A DNA stretch of 64,000 nucleotides from Siphonodentalium dalli (GCA_032622095.1 CP136065.1:155751577-155815576); one strand, 5' to 3'. Counted from the first letter of the stretch, positions 1 through 12,723 are shown. Notes: generated by a model from the letters alone, not told the origin. Translations and numbers: made by a program.

Positions 1-1134
1 TGACTTGAAGGAGACATTATAGTCATGGGTGACTATAATTCGCATCTGAATCTTCCTTCTGAATACCATGTGCCGACTGGTCACAGTAATGGAATGGTTC
101 TCTTGAATGGGTTTCTCGTTCGTATTGAGTCTTACTCAACCACATGCTTGATTGTAAGGGACCAACCCACACATTCTATCCCTTCTCCTCAGCGGCGTCA
201 CCGTCTCCAATTGATCATATCACTGTGTCGTCTATTGTTGAAGATATTGTGACTCACTGTTCGATAGTTGATGACAATGAACTCAATACTTCCAATCACA
301 TGCACGTGACGTTCTTCATCGCAATACCGTTTGTCAAGTAACTCAAGTAACTTCTCCGACATTCGATTAACTATCATTTAACTGGGATAAAATAGACAAT
401 AACGCTTACCGATCTGCACTAGAATACTAGTTGTCATGTATTATACTATGTCCAGTTGTAAGTAGAACTCAACTGCAAGACATGTATGCGGATATCGTTG
501 ATGCTGTTACCTATGCTGCTTTCTATTCTCCTCCCAGGATGTCAAATCACAAATCTAGAAAATCCTTCTGGAACGACGAACTACGGATACTACATGGCTG
601 TCTTGCCTGACTGAAAGCAAACTGTCCAAAGGGATAGCTGACGGTATACCACACGCGTGTGAGGTGGCTTCCTATGTCGAGTATAAAGACGCAAAACGTA
701 AATTATGGAAGTCTCTTCGTTCAGCCAAACGTATCAGAGATCAGGAAAAGCATGAACAACTTGAGTTTTACTCAATCAACTATCGCACTCGTTTTTGGAA
801 AACGCTGAAATAAAATTCCACTTCGTCACACGTGTGTAGTCTCAGTAATGTGATAATGTTCAATGGCGAAACCCTCCGAGACCCAGATGATATTGTATCA
901 GCTTGGCCTTCATATTTCGAACATCTTTGCACCCCAGACAATCACGACGATCCTGAGTTCGAACCGACCATACAAATGCGACTCGCGTCCTTATGAAACC
1001 GACACCGCGTTGACTACGCAACGAATGTCTCGCGAACGTTCCACATTCCCTTTAGGACGGATTGCAAAAGAGAGTCAGCTGCCTATTGACATCGTTTGTG
1101 CTACACGAGTCGGTTGCATACGCACGTGATCTGA

Positions 1135-1726
1135 ATGCACGTGCTTGTGTGTGTTTTCTGGATTCCACATAAAGCCTTCGACCGTGTTTGGTACGAAGGC
1201 CTCGTAGTAAAACTCAGCCAGCATGGTTTCAAAGGCAAAATTCTTCGACTCATTGCTAACATGTACACCGACTGCACCAGCAGAGTGATGGTAAATGGTC
1301 TGCTATCTGAACTATTGACGATCTTGCAAGAAGCAAGGCAGGGGGGGGGGCTGTAACATCTCCTTTCTTCTACCTCATGTTCATAAATGACTTGTTGGAC
1401 GCACTTACCGCATCGAACAGCGGATTTGTCATATAGGACACGTGGTGTGTGCTACGCCCACTACTGCAGACGACATCGCTTTGATATCGACTTCTAAAGC
1501 TGGATTGGAAGAACTCATGGACATGTTCAACAGTTACAGTAAGTCGTGGCGGTTCGTTTTCTCGCACACGAAGAGCGCTATTATGGTGTTTAATGAAACT
1601 AAGAGTCAACATGACCGACACAAGAGAACACTATCCATTGGTGAGCAACGACTACCCGAATCTACCGAAGCAGTGCATCAATGCAAAATTACCATCGTAG
1701 GTCTTCTGCCGTCTCTCACAAGATGA
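1135..1726 (+). pseudogene. Reverse transcriptase domain relic of LINE A
   Basis: The RT fingers/palm read HKAFDRVWYEGLVVKL at the start, matching the LINE motif around the first catalytic aspartate (D-x-x-K-A-F-D). MYTDCTSRVMVNG and an ARQGG block (normally RQGG-SP) follow. The RQGG block ends in a run of ten G at about 1341-1350, where the frame is lost. SPFFYLMFINDLLDAL can be read in the next frame. ADDIALIS (the active-site box, normally YADD) and the thumb-like SKSWRFVFSHTKSAIMVFNET lie in a third frame from about 1467. At least two frameshifts and several stops separate the parts. What is seen is RT homology; loss of function is inferred from the breaks. Confidence 0.85.
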
Positions 1727-2208
1727 GGACATTGATTTATGTCAGGGACAATGCTAAACAATGCACACCAACGACGATGGCTTCCCTTTTAAAATTTATC
1801 GTCCTACCAAAAAGCCTATTTGGATGTGAGATTATGCCTCTCTCTCTTCAGACTCGAATACATATAACATGGAAAAGGCTTATACCGCACATAATTAAAA
1901 GCACATACAAGGACTTCCGACGAGCACTCATATATAAGAACATCGCTATACTGGGACTCATGCCACTTGAAAGAGAAATTCATGTTAAGAAACTCGTCTT
2001 CCTAGTCGATCTCATACATCTCCCACAAAACCACCAGGTGCCACTCAGGGTATTCATCTTTAAATTTTATCAAAGTACAATCTTTAGTCACCGTATCAGC
2101 GGTTATGTTGCAGATGTCATCCACCTGCTACACCAGTATGACCTCTACAATTTCTTGGAATCATTCATGGAGACCGGTGAATTTCCGTCCAAACATGCTT
2201 GGAAATAA
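1681..2208 (+). pseudogene. C-terminal segment of LINE A polyprotein, open for 175 codons
   Basis: This is the longest open stretch in the window. It continues the LINE after the thumb region and includes FIVLPKSLFGCEI, which matches the post-RT 'IVIPKALYGCE' block common in invertebrate LINEs. The rest (HVKKLVFLVDLIHL, SGYVADVIHLLHQYDLYNFLESF) is a poorly known C-terminal extension. It is longer than expected for its surroundings, but the frame is broken upstream, so it has no proper start. I take it as chance survival of a retroelement frame and not a host gene. Confidence 0.7.
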
Positions 2209-2764
2209 CTTTGTTACTCAACTATTTCCGTTTAACACACCGCCAACCGCTCTCAGTCTGGAGCATCTGGAGATTGCTCAAATGTCATCCGCAGTGTTCC
2301 CGGACACTAAAGCCCCTCTCCTTACTTCTGAACTGAACGACGTTTGACAACAATCGCACCTGTTTTGCTTGTACTAACTCATTTAGTAACGAATTACTGC
2401 ACGCCATGCGACACTGTATGTACATACGACCGTTTGCTTGCGATCGGGAATGCCTATTGTGAGCATGTAATTAACCGACTCGGTGTGGCTACATTTCTGC
2501 ACTTGGACTCGAGTGATGAATGTTCACTACTCGCCTCCCCCTTGGAAGCGACAGCAAGAATCCACCCGACGTCAAACAAAGAACCCAGACTAAATCACCC
2601 TGGAGTTTGCCTATTTTATCTTTGTTATGTGCCAACTGATCGATCGTGTTCATACTTAGACATCAACTGCAAGGAAGACAAGCTGTATTATTCCACATCA
2701 TCATTTTCTACGAATCTTTATTCGTATTATTCTTACTGTATTATGTATATAATATCTTCTCCAG

Positions 2765-3400
2765 CTTATAGGCGACCAAATGGCTGGACGATCGGAGCTG
2801 AACGTTTGCATATATGGGTAATTGGATCCGGGGAGCGTTACTAGATAGGCCCCGTTCACATCAGATGTCTTAACAGGGTACTAATAGTTATTTTATACAT
2901 ATTTTGGCCAGAGGCGACGAAACGGTTGGACCAGAGCTTGGAGCTGAACATTTGTACATATGGGTATTTTGACCATGTGAATCGTATTAGTTAGGTCATG
3001 TTGACCTCCCATGACTTACAATGACACTACTAATAAATTTTACAAAATAATTAATTATATACCCAACATGGTTGCAATCTGGTCGGTGAAAATTGAGACA
3101 CGGGTATAAACGGACCCGTAGAGTGTCATGAGATAGATGCGTTGACATCAGACGACTTAGAGGAGGAAATGTGAGAATAAAGAGCGTTTCTTATAGATTA
3201 GAAGATATGTAGGAACATATGTAAAGATGTGTCATCGGATCAGGGAATTCTCATGAGATAGGCGCCTTTGAGATAAGACGACTTAAAGGGGAACGAATAC
3301 AATATATTATCAGTGAAGAGCGTTTGTTATTAGTCCAGGCGTTGTGTGGGAATATATAATAATTAGCAATAAAGAGCCTTTATTATCAACTTAAAATATA
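2765..3400. repeat. Degenerate tandem-like repeats downstream of LINE A
   Basis: Two copies of a segment containing GGAGCTGAACRTTTG and a following CATATGGGTA lie at about 2796 and 2940. A second motif, AGATAGG-C--...ACATCAGACGACTTA, occurs in variant forms near 2843, 3130 and 3256. Three AAAGAGCGTTT-like words lie at about 3180, 3316 and 3370. This may be the LINE 3' untranslated region or a separate decayed repeat. No gene is seen. Confidence 0.5.
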
Positions 3401-3770
3401 GATGTAACCTTTTCTGGATAGTCGTGCAATAGGTGCTGTTTACCCCAAATGACTAATAATTATTTTAAATGATTTGAAGGTCCACTAATAAATTACGCAT
3501 TCTTCACCGAGCAACTCCGGGTAACCCTGCTAATAACTTTCATAAACCAGAAAGTATCAACACCGAACATACATGTCATTGAGCTATTTCACTGACACAC
3601 CTATATAGTGTAAAAGTTGTTTTTTTGGGGTACAATATATACTATATATGATTGAGCACCCGAAAAGGACTTAGTCTGATTTATAATAAATTATGATCGG
3701 TGGCTGAAAAATGGGGAACTGGTGACTAGTTAACCCATTTATGCTAACTACTCATTGTCGAATAGATCCC
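3401..3770. other. No gene seen
   Basis: AT-rich sequence with stops in all frames. A fragment near 3727 (GTTAACCC-TTTA...CTACTCATTG) resembles dispersed fragments near 18340 and 55470, so it is probably repeat-derived. Confidence 0.4.
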
Positions 3771-4305
3771 TTAAAGGCACGGGCGGCACGGTTCGTTTCA
3801 GAAATATTCATATTTGTTCAAATCGCCATCAACAGAAGGAATATTAAAATATATAGAGTTTTGTTCATATGCCAAACATAATCAGCGCGTAAATATATAG
3901 TATATTGTCATCAAGACGTACGGTGGTGTACGTAAACAAGAGTCTGCTCGTGTTACAGAAGTTGTGCTTCTGTTTACATAACACAGCGCATTTCTATTGG
4001 TTAATCACACAAAAATGATATAAACGCTCTTTATTATTTCCATATCAGGAAAACAGTAACGAATAACGCTCTTTATGTTTACCATATCCGGATCTAAACA
4101 AAAGCCAGGAAACGTAACGTTTTTTGCTTTTGTTTACACAACAAATGGAAACAAATTGACAATAACATACTGTTTATGCCATATTTCTGATTGGCATAAG
4201 AAAAAAGTCTCTCTATATCTTACTATTCCTTCTGTTTATGGCGGTTTTTGACGGAGGTGAATATTTTAACAGCATATCCACCACCAACGCCGCCCGTAAC
4301 TTTAA
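3771..4305 (+). mobile_element. MITE family 1, copy 1 (TTAA-flanked, about 535 bp)
   Basis: The ends are inverted: TTAAAGGCACGGGCGGC on the left and GCCGCCCGTAACTTTAA on the right. The interior contains two AACGCTCTTTAT words (about 4023 and 4063) and a CTTTTGTTTACA box. The same sequence is present in reverse at 9335-9868, in the same orientation at 47439-47940, and as an end-conserved relative at 10992-11426. There is no transposase frame, so it is non-autonomous. TTAA at both ends suggests a TTAA-targeting superfamily such as piggyBac or Kolobok; the choice is inference. Confidence 0.85.
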
Positions 4306-5094
4306 GAAATGTTTAGATAACACGTCACCAAACCAAACCAAACCTCACTTATCATATGCATACCAATGAATATGAATCATTCTGCTCTTGCATTATTTGT
4401 TTTTATGACTGTTGTCTGCTTTTATTACATGAATACCCCTCTAAACGAACAATATACCATTCCGATGAATTATTTTGTATAACTGAATGGCATCATCCAT
4501 TTAGTATAGAAAATGTTAAGAAGCGGAAGTGCAAGCGGAGCTGTATTTTGATATATTTGACAACGCTGCAACACGGATGTGGTAGGTTCTGATATCAAAT
4601 AATGTGAGAATGTAACCGATTGTCGCCAGTAAAACTTTAATTGCCTCTCTGCGTATGGCACTCAATGCAACTCGGGAAGATGCGCTATCGATTTTCATAG
4701 AGTTCCCTTTAATTCGTCCCTCCAATAACACTCAGCACGAAAAGTATGTTGACATACTATTTCAGAGATTTTCTCCCACGAAAGCGATTAGGCCTGCATC
4801 TTTGAATAGGTGGGTACTGTTTATCCAGAAAGTGTGCCACAGTGACTGAGGCACATTTTGTTTGATGTTGCATTATGTCCGCAAATATGAAACAGGTACA
4901 ATACGTGAAGATAGGGGAGTCAAAACGTGACTCACGTCTAAAGCATAAAATTAGCGTGCACTAAGGGGATCCAAAGCCTTCGAAGTGGGTTTATGCGAAA
5001 TAACATAAAAGTATGTAAAACAACTACAGGAATATCACAAAAACAAATATATATGCATGAAAAATTAAATTGACTTTGTTATTATTCTCCAATA
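4306..5094. other. No gene seen; fragments of dispersed repeats
   Basis: No coding signature found. A fragment near 4362 (CCAATGAATATGAATCATTC) recurs in variant form near 24306, indicating repeat-derived sequence. Confidence 0.4.
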
Positions 5095-5310
5095 ATGAGA
5101 TCTCCCTTGCCAAATCCATTGTGTTATATATAAGTTCAATTATACCAATAAGATACCAAAGTTTAATCAAAATCAAAACTTGACGGTAAACATTGGAAAA
5201 GGTCAAAGCATTGAGAAATGTTATGAAAATCATATTCAGACTAAAATATTTGAAATTACTAATTAATTAGCGATGTTTGTTGATAAATGGCTGTAACAGT
5301 TTTGTTTACA
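5095..5310 (-). repeat. Dispersed repeat family 2, copy 1 (reverse)
   Basis: Read on the minus strand, this matches 29205-29345 and 56440-56615: AACAAAACTGT...ATTTRTCRACAAAC followed by a TTCTGAATATGATTTT-like block and a TGGTATCTTATTG block. Three diverged copies in one window show an interspersed repeat. Its class is unknown. Confidence 0.6.
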
Positions 5311-6394
5311 GAACGATTGGAGTATAAGAACAATGTTTGTATCTCTCTCCATGCCCTTCTTAGTGCTTATGTTTTACAGACATTTATATTTTTGCACATT
5401 TACCCACTTTGAGTGCCTTGGGTCCCTTTAAATCAGGGGCGAATCAGTGTGAAAATTCTATTCTATTCTATTCCTTCGACGTAAACGAGCTAGCGAAATC
5501 GGTTGTGATAAAGCTGTTTTACATCGAAGACCCGTGTCTATGAATCTTTCTATATCACATGAAACCCCTATTATATATATAATTTAAAAAGCCATTCAAT
5601 ATTTCCGTACCTCTCACTAGTTAAGAATAAGCGTCTTGGCATCGCGCCAAAAAAAAAAATACATTGCGTCAATCTTTACATTGATACAGGCGGATTAACG
5701 CAAGTTTGAAAAGCCGCACATGACAACAACACCAGGCAAAGCAAATGATTGCCTTTGTAATTAAAGTAAAACAAATGTCCAACTTCGTTATACTAACGAA
5801 AATAGACAAACAAATATATAGGCAAATTGGGGGAATATATCTCCGTCTCCAGCACAGAGCGCGCAATATATACTGTCGTATACATACGGCTGTGAAGCGT
5901 CTCCGCCAACGCTGTAAATGTAATGCATTTTACAGCTTCCTTTTAGATTTCTTTTCCTCTGATTTGTTAAAAAGGCATAAAGCTCTAGTTTTTTTCCATG
6001 TGATATACAAGATCTTCAACAAATTATATTGGGAAATAAGATTTTATGAAACTCGCTTGATAAATTTGATTCACAACTCGTTTCATAAAATCCTATATAT
6101 CCCAACAAAACTCGTTGGAGATCCTCTATATATCGGGATTTAGCGTTGTCACGATGACAGTAAACCAGTTTATTCAATATAGAATATGATATTTGTTCTG
6201 AACTCCACAAACGTCGCCAACTGAAAGTAGTTATGTAATGTGAAAAATATATTTTATCGCCATGGCCCATGACGGCGAGCGCGCCTTGCGACTCAAAGTC
6301 CGACGTCAATACCACACGAGCACCGAAGCGACCCCAGGCCGACCAAGCATATAAATCCCACACCCCCCCCCCCCCCATCAACAAAATTAAAAAA
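5311..6394. other. No gene; one imperfect hairpin at 6029-6105
   Basis: The stretch is AT-rich with no convincing frame. The arms at 6029-6056 and 6079-6105 pair around CGAGTTTCATAAAATC and its complement, with about 22 bases between them. A C-run lies at 6361-6376. The open frames here are compositional. Confidence 0.45.
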
Positions 6395-6730
6395 AATTGG
6401 GTTTGGTTCCAAACTGCTTTGGTTCCATCTGGAACCGAATCCTAATTCACCGAATTCAAGGTGTGTGTGAGAACACGGCCTAGGTTAGAACGTATGTTGT
6501 GTACTTGATTTGCTTCTTTAATTTGATTATCAAATCATGTTTGGTTTTTCATTTTGGTTCTTTGTTTTGGTTCTTCGCCCGTGAAATCCCAAAACATGCA
6601 TGTATGTTTGTTTCTTCAATTGGTTCTTTATTTCGGAATTTCGCGAAGAACCTAAACATGTATGTTTGGTTCTTCGTTTGGTTCGTCTACTGGAATAAAC
6701 TTGGGAAGTTTTGGTCCCCTGGGGAACCAA
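6395..6730. repeat. GGTTC-rich degenerate repeat
   Basis: TTTGGTTCTT and TTTGGTTCC words recur about ten times. Short complementary GGAACC pieces lie near 6430 and 6720. It could be a decayed minisatellite. No gene. Confidence 0.4.
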
Positions 6731-7376
6731 TTTTTCTCTGTGTGTATTGATGTTTATAGTTAAAATCCAAATTACAATGGAACAACAACACGTCTCCGTG
6801 CAATTGTACTGAGGGGTCGCGAATCAGTTGGCCAGTGTGAGCACCTGATGTCCGCATGTTAGGAACGGGGAAAACACCCACACCAAAATGGTAAGTATAC
6901 GCATATTTACTGTATATAGAGGTTATCCTATAATTTTGGAGTCGACAATCATACTCATCTAGAAAACATCGAACGGCGTGCGCAGGTGGCTCCCAATTAC
7001 AGCTCTCACCTTGGGATATATTATATGATGTTCGTGAAGCTATTGAGTCTAATGATCCCAATTATACACACGTGTTCGCGGCCACCGAGTACTAACATGT
7101 CCGAGAGTGTCTCTGGTCGATGAAATCTAGCAATGGGCATTTAATTGTACATGTATCATCAATAAATGGCCCTCGTAGAATAGGATTGGAAAGATCCACA
7201 GTTTCAAGTATTTAGCAAACTGTTTGTGTCCAGCCTTTTTATTAGAACGGTGTGTATGTGGCCAATGAACCCATGCCCAGCTGATTGATCAAATATAACC
7301 CCTTTTTTACTGAGCTGATTCCCATTTAGTTAAAAATAAAGAGCATCGCTATGGCAACACGCCCGTGTTAATTCCC

Positions 7377-7690
7377 AAAAATGGTCATATAGCTCTGATT
7401 AACATTGGCGGGCGGAATCCAAATTCGAACTTGATTTGTAGATTGGGCTCGTAAACTGACATGCATAGCAATTTTCATTCCATTCATTTCAGACTTATTT
7501 CAGGAAACGAACATTGAGTGCAAATTCCAACAAGATTTGTCCATAAGTCTGGTAAAAATTGGCCGACGGAATCCGAATTCGTACTTGACCTGTATTTTGC
7601 GCTATTAAACCCACATACTAAATTTCATTCCATTCAATTGAGACTATCAAAAGCGAACAGACGGACATACATACAGACGGACTGACCAAT
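7377..7690 (+). repeat. Two-unit direct repeat resembling a retroposon tail
   Basis: A unit starting ATTGGC-G-CGGAATCC-AATTCG and ending TTCATTCCATTCA-TT-AGACT occurs at about 7405-7495 and again at 7558-7645, some 153 bases apart. An ACAGACGGACATACAT tail follows. This architecture, with a GACGGAC-type tail, is common in 3' ends of invertebrate LINEs and SINEs, but I cannot name the family. Confidence 0.5.
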
Positions 7691-7739
7691 GATATACATG
7701 CGTAAAACGGACGTATACAGCATACAACGGAATGATTAT

Positions 7740-8890
7740 TCATCATGAATTTAATTGTTTATTATATAGCAAAGTCAACATCGAAGTTGCAAAATGCTAC
7801 AACGTATATACACATATACCAACAATACATAACATGTATGTATACATCAATAAATTCTTCCATCATATTATCTGTTTTTAAATAATTTTAAATAGTGCTG
7901 ATACATTCAGGACTATTGTTCTTAAATGGTATATAAGTCATATAATATTTATATATAATATAATATAATACTTGCGTCATGATAACTTTTTAAACGCTAA
8001 TTTTAAGAATATGCTCACTCTTTTCAATAAACTTATATTTAGCATTTATTTCTGTTAGGAAATTCCCCGTAATAAGTAAGTTCACTAACTCGCGGTGAAT
8101 GGTCTCCGGAGGTCAAAGTTAAGAAGTAGCATCTATTTTTAGCATATGGTTCCAGTCTGGGAATTCCCAAAATAAGATAGTAACAGTTCGTTACCGACTC
8201 GCAGGTGCGACAACTTCATAAAACTAATTAAACAATCACCCTGAATACACACAATACGTATGTTTCGCGCAGTAGATGGATTGAGTGTATCACATATATG
8301 TTTTTGCGTTATTTGTTTTATCGCAAATACTCGCTATTTATAATTTATCAGTAACTTATGGGAAGTTCGTTGACAAAAGAGGGCGTCAGAATGTCCGCAT
8401 CGTCACCAGATCCTAACTCTGTAGATGACATGGCCACAAAACAATTCTTAAACCCGTAGTTGCACTCAGAATAACTGAAATTATGCCATCAAAATGCTGA
8501 TAAAACAATGCTCGCACTGTCGAATGTTTACAAATGGATGCAAGCTACTTCTTAACTTTGACCTTTTACCGGTGGGTTGGATAAAATGCTAGGAATCGGA
8601 CCATATGAACCATCGGCCATCTTGAAAATCGCGAAACAGTGAATAGGCTTATACTTCGGGATATAGATTTCTCGCAGGTCGTTAACTATGTATATAGGGC
8701 TGTTAAGGTCACAAACGCAGCGACAGTCGTTCCATCATACTGTTGACCCGACATTTGAACAAATAATATTATGCTGCAACAGTATAGCTTATCTGACTGA
8801 TCTGCTGTATATAGCAACGGGTTAAACGGACATTACTCGTTCTAACTCCAAAATTATATACTGTAAACATAGTTTGGTAAGAGGTATCTC
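7740..8890. other. No gene; one long-range inverted pair
   Basis: AGGTCAAAGTTAAGAAGTAGC at about 8116-8136 has its reverse complement at about 8540-8560, which could mark a decayed 450-500 bp foldback element. The rest shows no coding or RNA signature. Confidence 0.4.
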
Positions 8891-9076
8891 AAAACATACA
8901 AAAGCGGAATATTTCCGAACAAATTCGTCGATACAGCGCTGAAAATACGTGTTTAGTTTTCTTATATTTTTCGATAAATTTGTTTCGTTTGTGTCGGTTC
9001 AATATGTTTAGCCAACGGCTGCGTAAAAGTTGTAACACTGCATGTAGACCATGGTACGAAAATCTAGAGCTGTAGT

Positions 9077-9334
9077 ATACACATGTACCCTTTCCGGTCG
9101 GACATTCCGTTTCCGATTCCAGAATTACGATGAATGAAATTGCACCGTTTTTGTACGGTGTCCGTATATCATGTTCCAAGTTGTATTTTTTATGACTTAA
9201 ATCCGACTTTCTGTGACATATAATGCTCGTAGAAAGGTAGATAATGTATTTTTCGACCTATTTCGATAGAGAGAGAAATACAAAAAAATGTATATTGTTA
9301 TAGGTGTAAATTTTAGCGCAAACCGCAAAGTGGC
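9077..9334 (+). repeat. 255-bp unit, first copy
   Basis: The unit runs from ACACATGTACCCTTTCCG through TCGGACATTCCGTTTCCG, a GACATATAATGCTCGTAG block and AGCGCAAACCGCA, ending in GTGGCTTTAA. A second copy is at 9885-10140 and a partial third at about 39930-40034. A family 1 MITE separates the first two. Confidence 0.75.
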
Positions 9335-9868
9335 TTTAAAGATACGGGCGGCGTTGGCGGTGCATGGGTATGATGTTGAAATATTTAGCTCCGTCAAAAA
9401 CCGCCATAAACAGAAAGAATAGTAAAATATAGACACACCTTGTTCTTATACCAATCAGAAATATGGCATAAACAGTATGTTATTGTCAAATGTTTTTCCT
9501 TTGTTATGTAAACAAAAGCAAAAAAACGTCACAGAACCTGGCTTTTGTTTAGATCCAGATATGGTAAACATAAAGAGCGTTATTTCTTACTGTTTTTCTG
9601 ATATGGAAATAATAAAGAGCGTTTATATCATTTGTGTGTGATTAACCAATAGAATTGAGCTGTGTTATGTAAACAGAAGCAACACTTCTGTAACACGTGC
9701 AGGCTCTTGTATACGTACACCATCGTACGTCTTGACGACAATATACTATTTACGCGCTGATTATGTTTGGCATATGAGCAAAACTATATATATTTTAATA
9801 TTCCTTCTGTTGATGGCGATTTGAACAAATTTGAATATTTCTGCAACGAACGCCACCCGTGCCTTTAA
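9335..9868 (-). mobile_element. MITE family 1, copy 2 (reverse orientation)
   Basis: It is the reverse complement of 3771-4305 over most of its length, with ends TTTAAAGATACGGGCGGCG and CGTGCCTTTAAG. It keeps the two AAAGAGCGTT words at about 9570 and 9612. It sits exactly between two copies of the 255-bp unit. No coding capacity. Confidence 0.85.
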
Positions 9869-9884
9869 GATAACGTAATATACA

Positions 9885-10140
9885 CATGTACCCTTTCCGT
9901 TCGGACATTCCGTTTCCGATTCCAGAATTACGATGAATGAAAATTGCACCGTTTTTGTACGGTCCGTATATCATGTTCCACGTTGTATTTTTATGACTTA
10001 AATTCGGCTTTCTGTGACATATAATGCTCGTAGAAAGGTATACATAGATAATGTATTTTTCGACCTATTTCGATATAGATAGAAATACAAAAATGTATAT
10101 TATTTTAGGTGTGTTTTGGAGCGCAAACCGCATTGTGGCT
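9885..10140 (+). repeat. 255-bp unit, second copy
   Basis: It matches 9077-9334 with small indels, such as an extra TATACA near 10040. It ends GCATTGTGGCTTTG, so the TTAA present at the end of the first copy is absent. Confidence 0.75.
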
Positions 10141-10991
10141 TTGTTGTGAAATAAGGAAGAATAAAGATCACGTGGCTCAGGTGGCTATAACAAACTCTGA
10201 ACCTGCCTGCATGCTGTGAAAGCCGCGCGGACGGAGAAATTAAACAGGAAGGGGTGATTGGGCAAGTTATTGCGGAAGCGCGCATAAATCTTCGTTATAA
10301 GACGTCTTAAAATTGAGCTAAAGCACTCGAAATTGACAATTCATCCGAGAGAATTGTATGCAAATCGCAACGCAACTCGCGTAATGGGTCGCCAGTGTGA
10401 CGGGAGAAGCGATCGGTCTAGAAGCAGGCGGGAACTTTTGAGTTCCGCGACGGCTTTACCAATACAGAAAACCGAATCTATAGAAACGAGACAGAACTAA
10501 AGGAACGTTAATGGATTACACGAACTCGGATAAGCGTCACTTAGATGGGAATTCTCGTAATTACTTTGAATACCAAGTTGGAGAACTTAGAGAACAATTT
10601 CTTATTAGAAAGCGATAACTGATCATTGATGATGGCTCATGCAAATAAACGAGATTGTTTTCTTGGTTTCTCTGGATGTTTCCGGTTTCCATGACCGTTG
10701 TTCTGTGTTTGTTGTCTTGATCCTCTATGTCCAGACATAATTGATTCGGTAGTGTGCTTATTGCGAGATTGTACGGTCTCTTGCTGATCTTGTCTCTTTG
10801 TTGATCGAACACACCGATCTTCCAATTAGACCAAAAATCATGGTGACGGATGCCATGACCGACACGCGGAAACACTTCATCCCCATTACACTATGTTCAA
10901 ACGAATCAATGCATGAAATCTCCGAAACACACTATCTATTCCCAAAATATACACGAAAACAATTAGGGCAAATTTGTCCGAATTGAATTGC
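10141..10991. other. No gene recognised
   Basis: Overlapping open frames on both strands at about 10561-10986 (up to 104 codons) show no known domain and no splice or start context I trust. Confidence 0.35.
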
Positions 10992-11426
10992 TTTACAGAT
11001 ACAGGCCGTCTTCGCGGTGGGTATAGCTGTTAAAACAGCCACATCTGCTAAAACCGCCATAAACAGAAAGAAAATTATATAATAGACAAATGTTGTTCTT
11101 AGACATAATATTGTGAGTTGTAACTTGTATAGACGGACCAAATTAGGGGTTTTTACAACCGACGTATAATGCGCGCGAATCTAATCAAGGAAATGACGCA
11201 ACGTCGTGACTCTGCTTATAAACAATTCAGAGCGCTTTTTTTGCGAGAAACTAAACAACATTCCACCTGCATTTTCTCTGATACAAAACGTGTTTTGTGA
11301 ATAATATCGCATTCATATCATCATTATGCTATACAATTAGTATATTCTTGAGGAAATTATCATAATTTGATCAATGTTATTTCTAAATTGTAACATTATA
11401 ACAACGAAGGCCGCCCGTCCCTTTAA
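10992..11426 (-). mobile_element. MITE family 1 relative, copy 4
   Basis: The left end (ACCGCCATAAACAGAAAG) and right end (GGCCGCCCGTCCCTTTAA) match family 1, but the middle is different sequence. It may be a subfamily sharing only the ends, or a recombinant. Confidence 0.65.
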
Positions 11427-11460
11427 TCCACACACTCATAATTATTATGACATACACAGA

Positions 11461-11461
<1 letters not shown>

Positions 11462-11525
<64 letters not shown>
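11462..11525. repeat. (TA)n microsatellite, about 32 repeats
   Basis: An uninterrupted TA dinucleotide tract, self-complementary and likely length-variable. It lies 260 bases before the trinucleotide tract. Confidence 0.97.
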
Positions 11526-11527
<2 letters not shown>

Positions 11528-11785
11528 CCAAAAGAATGGAGACATGACTTATAAAACGATCATTTAATACATTTATAAGTCTAGAGGCCTTTCGTGCTTA
11601 GTATCATTGCACTCTTCAGTAGACTGTTAGTGTCGTACGTAATAGACGCAAGGGAGATAACTCTCCCATGCACTTCCGGCTATTACGTCATTAGTCAGCA
11701 TTTAGTTTTGCTTTGAACAGGATTTTAAAGAAATCTTCCCGAATCTTGCGATGTATTTTGCTTTTGTACATCTTATGGACTATTG

Positions 11786-12082
11786 TCGTTTTCTTCGTCA
11801 TCATCTTCGTCATGATGATGATGATGATGACGATGATGATGATCGTCATCATCATCATCATCGTCGTCGTCATCGTCATCGACGTCGTCGTCATTGTCAG
11901 CATTACCATCACCGTCATCATCACCAGCATCATCATAGTCATCATCAATATCATCACCAGCATCATCATCATCATCATCATCATCAACAACAACAACAAC
12001 AACAACAACAACAGCAGCAGCATCATCGTCATCATCATCGCCTGGCTTCATCAACATTATCATAGTCGTCGTCGTCGACATA
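11786..12082. repeat. Imperfect CAT/CGT trinucleotide tract with a CAA block
   Basis: About 300 bases of ATG/TCA/GTC triplets with a CAACAACAA block near 11989-12010 and CAGCAG after it. All frames stay open and give His-, Met-, Asp- or Ile-rich strings on both strands. These frames are products of the triplet structure and are not genes. Confidence 0.95.
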
Positions 12083-12723
12083 CATTTCACATGACAGCAT
12101 GATTAGTTTTTTTTTTAAATGAATCGGCCTAAATAACAAATTATTCCCCTGGCTACATAAAGTTTAAAGTTGCGTGATTCGAAGTACTGTATTCTCTTAT
12201 TAAAATTGATGCTCAGCTTTAACAGGGTCGTCATGTCATCGATCAGCGACACGGTGCGGTGGCTCGGAGTTGATCCAAATATCCCCATGCGCTGTGTTGT
12301 TCGTTGATGCTGGCTCCAGATTTCAAATCAGTACGAGTACTTCTAAATGTTTCTTCTTCACAACTTGGGAAGGGTTTAGGTGTCCAACGTCGAATTTGCA
12401 AAATCATATAGCTGCACAGGCAGCCCAGAAAAATCCAAAAATCTCGTTAATATCATTCGCATTTCTTTAGATACATAAAATATCAGACAGTTCATATTGA
12501 GCGTAGCTGAATTTTAGACCTACATGTATATTATTATTATATATTTCAGAGTTATGAATGAACTAATAAATATGTTCCCTGCATCAAGTTCCATATGTCC
12601 AAGTTATAAAGTTCTCCGTCAGAACATCAACAAGTGGAGTATGATCTCTACGGTATAGACATGCAGAGTAAATATTCATGGCACGATGTATACAGGGATG
12701 TGGTGCTGCATACCCTTATAGGG
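12083..12723. other. No gene seen
   Basis: No recognised frame. AT-rich spacer between the trinucleotide tract and the piggyBac-like MITE. Confidence 0.4.

Larger units (their letters stand above)
1..2350 (+). mobile_element. Degenerate non-LTR retrotransposon (LINE A)
   Basis: This is a decayed LINE running off the left edge. An apurinic-type endonuclease end is visible at about 25-341, with GDYNSH (compare GDFN-H), HTFYP and IDH blocks and TSNH where the catalytic SDH is expected. A linker at about 690-960 reads in pieces (LWKSLRSAKR, WPSYFEHLCTP). Reverse-transcriptase blocks follow at 1135-1726 and a C-terminal segment at 1681-2208. The blocks fall in different frames with stops between them, so the element cannot make a full polyprotein. 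The order endonuclease-linker-RT is that of jockey/CR1/L2-like LINEs. I did not assign a clade. The 5' end is missing from the window. Confidence 0.85.

Noticed and set aside
11691-12102. Long overlapping frames rich in Met, His, Asp or Ile on both strands
   Set aside because: They come from the trinucleotide tract, which is open in every frame; no flanking coding evidence.
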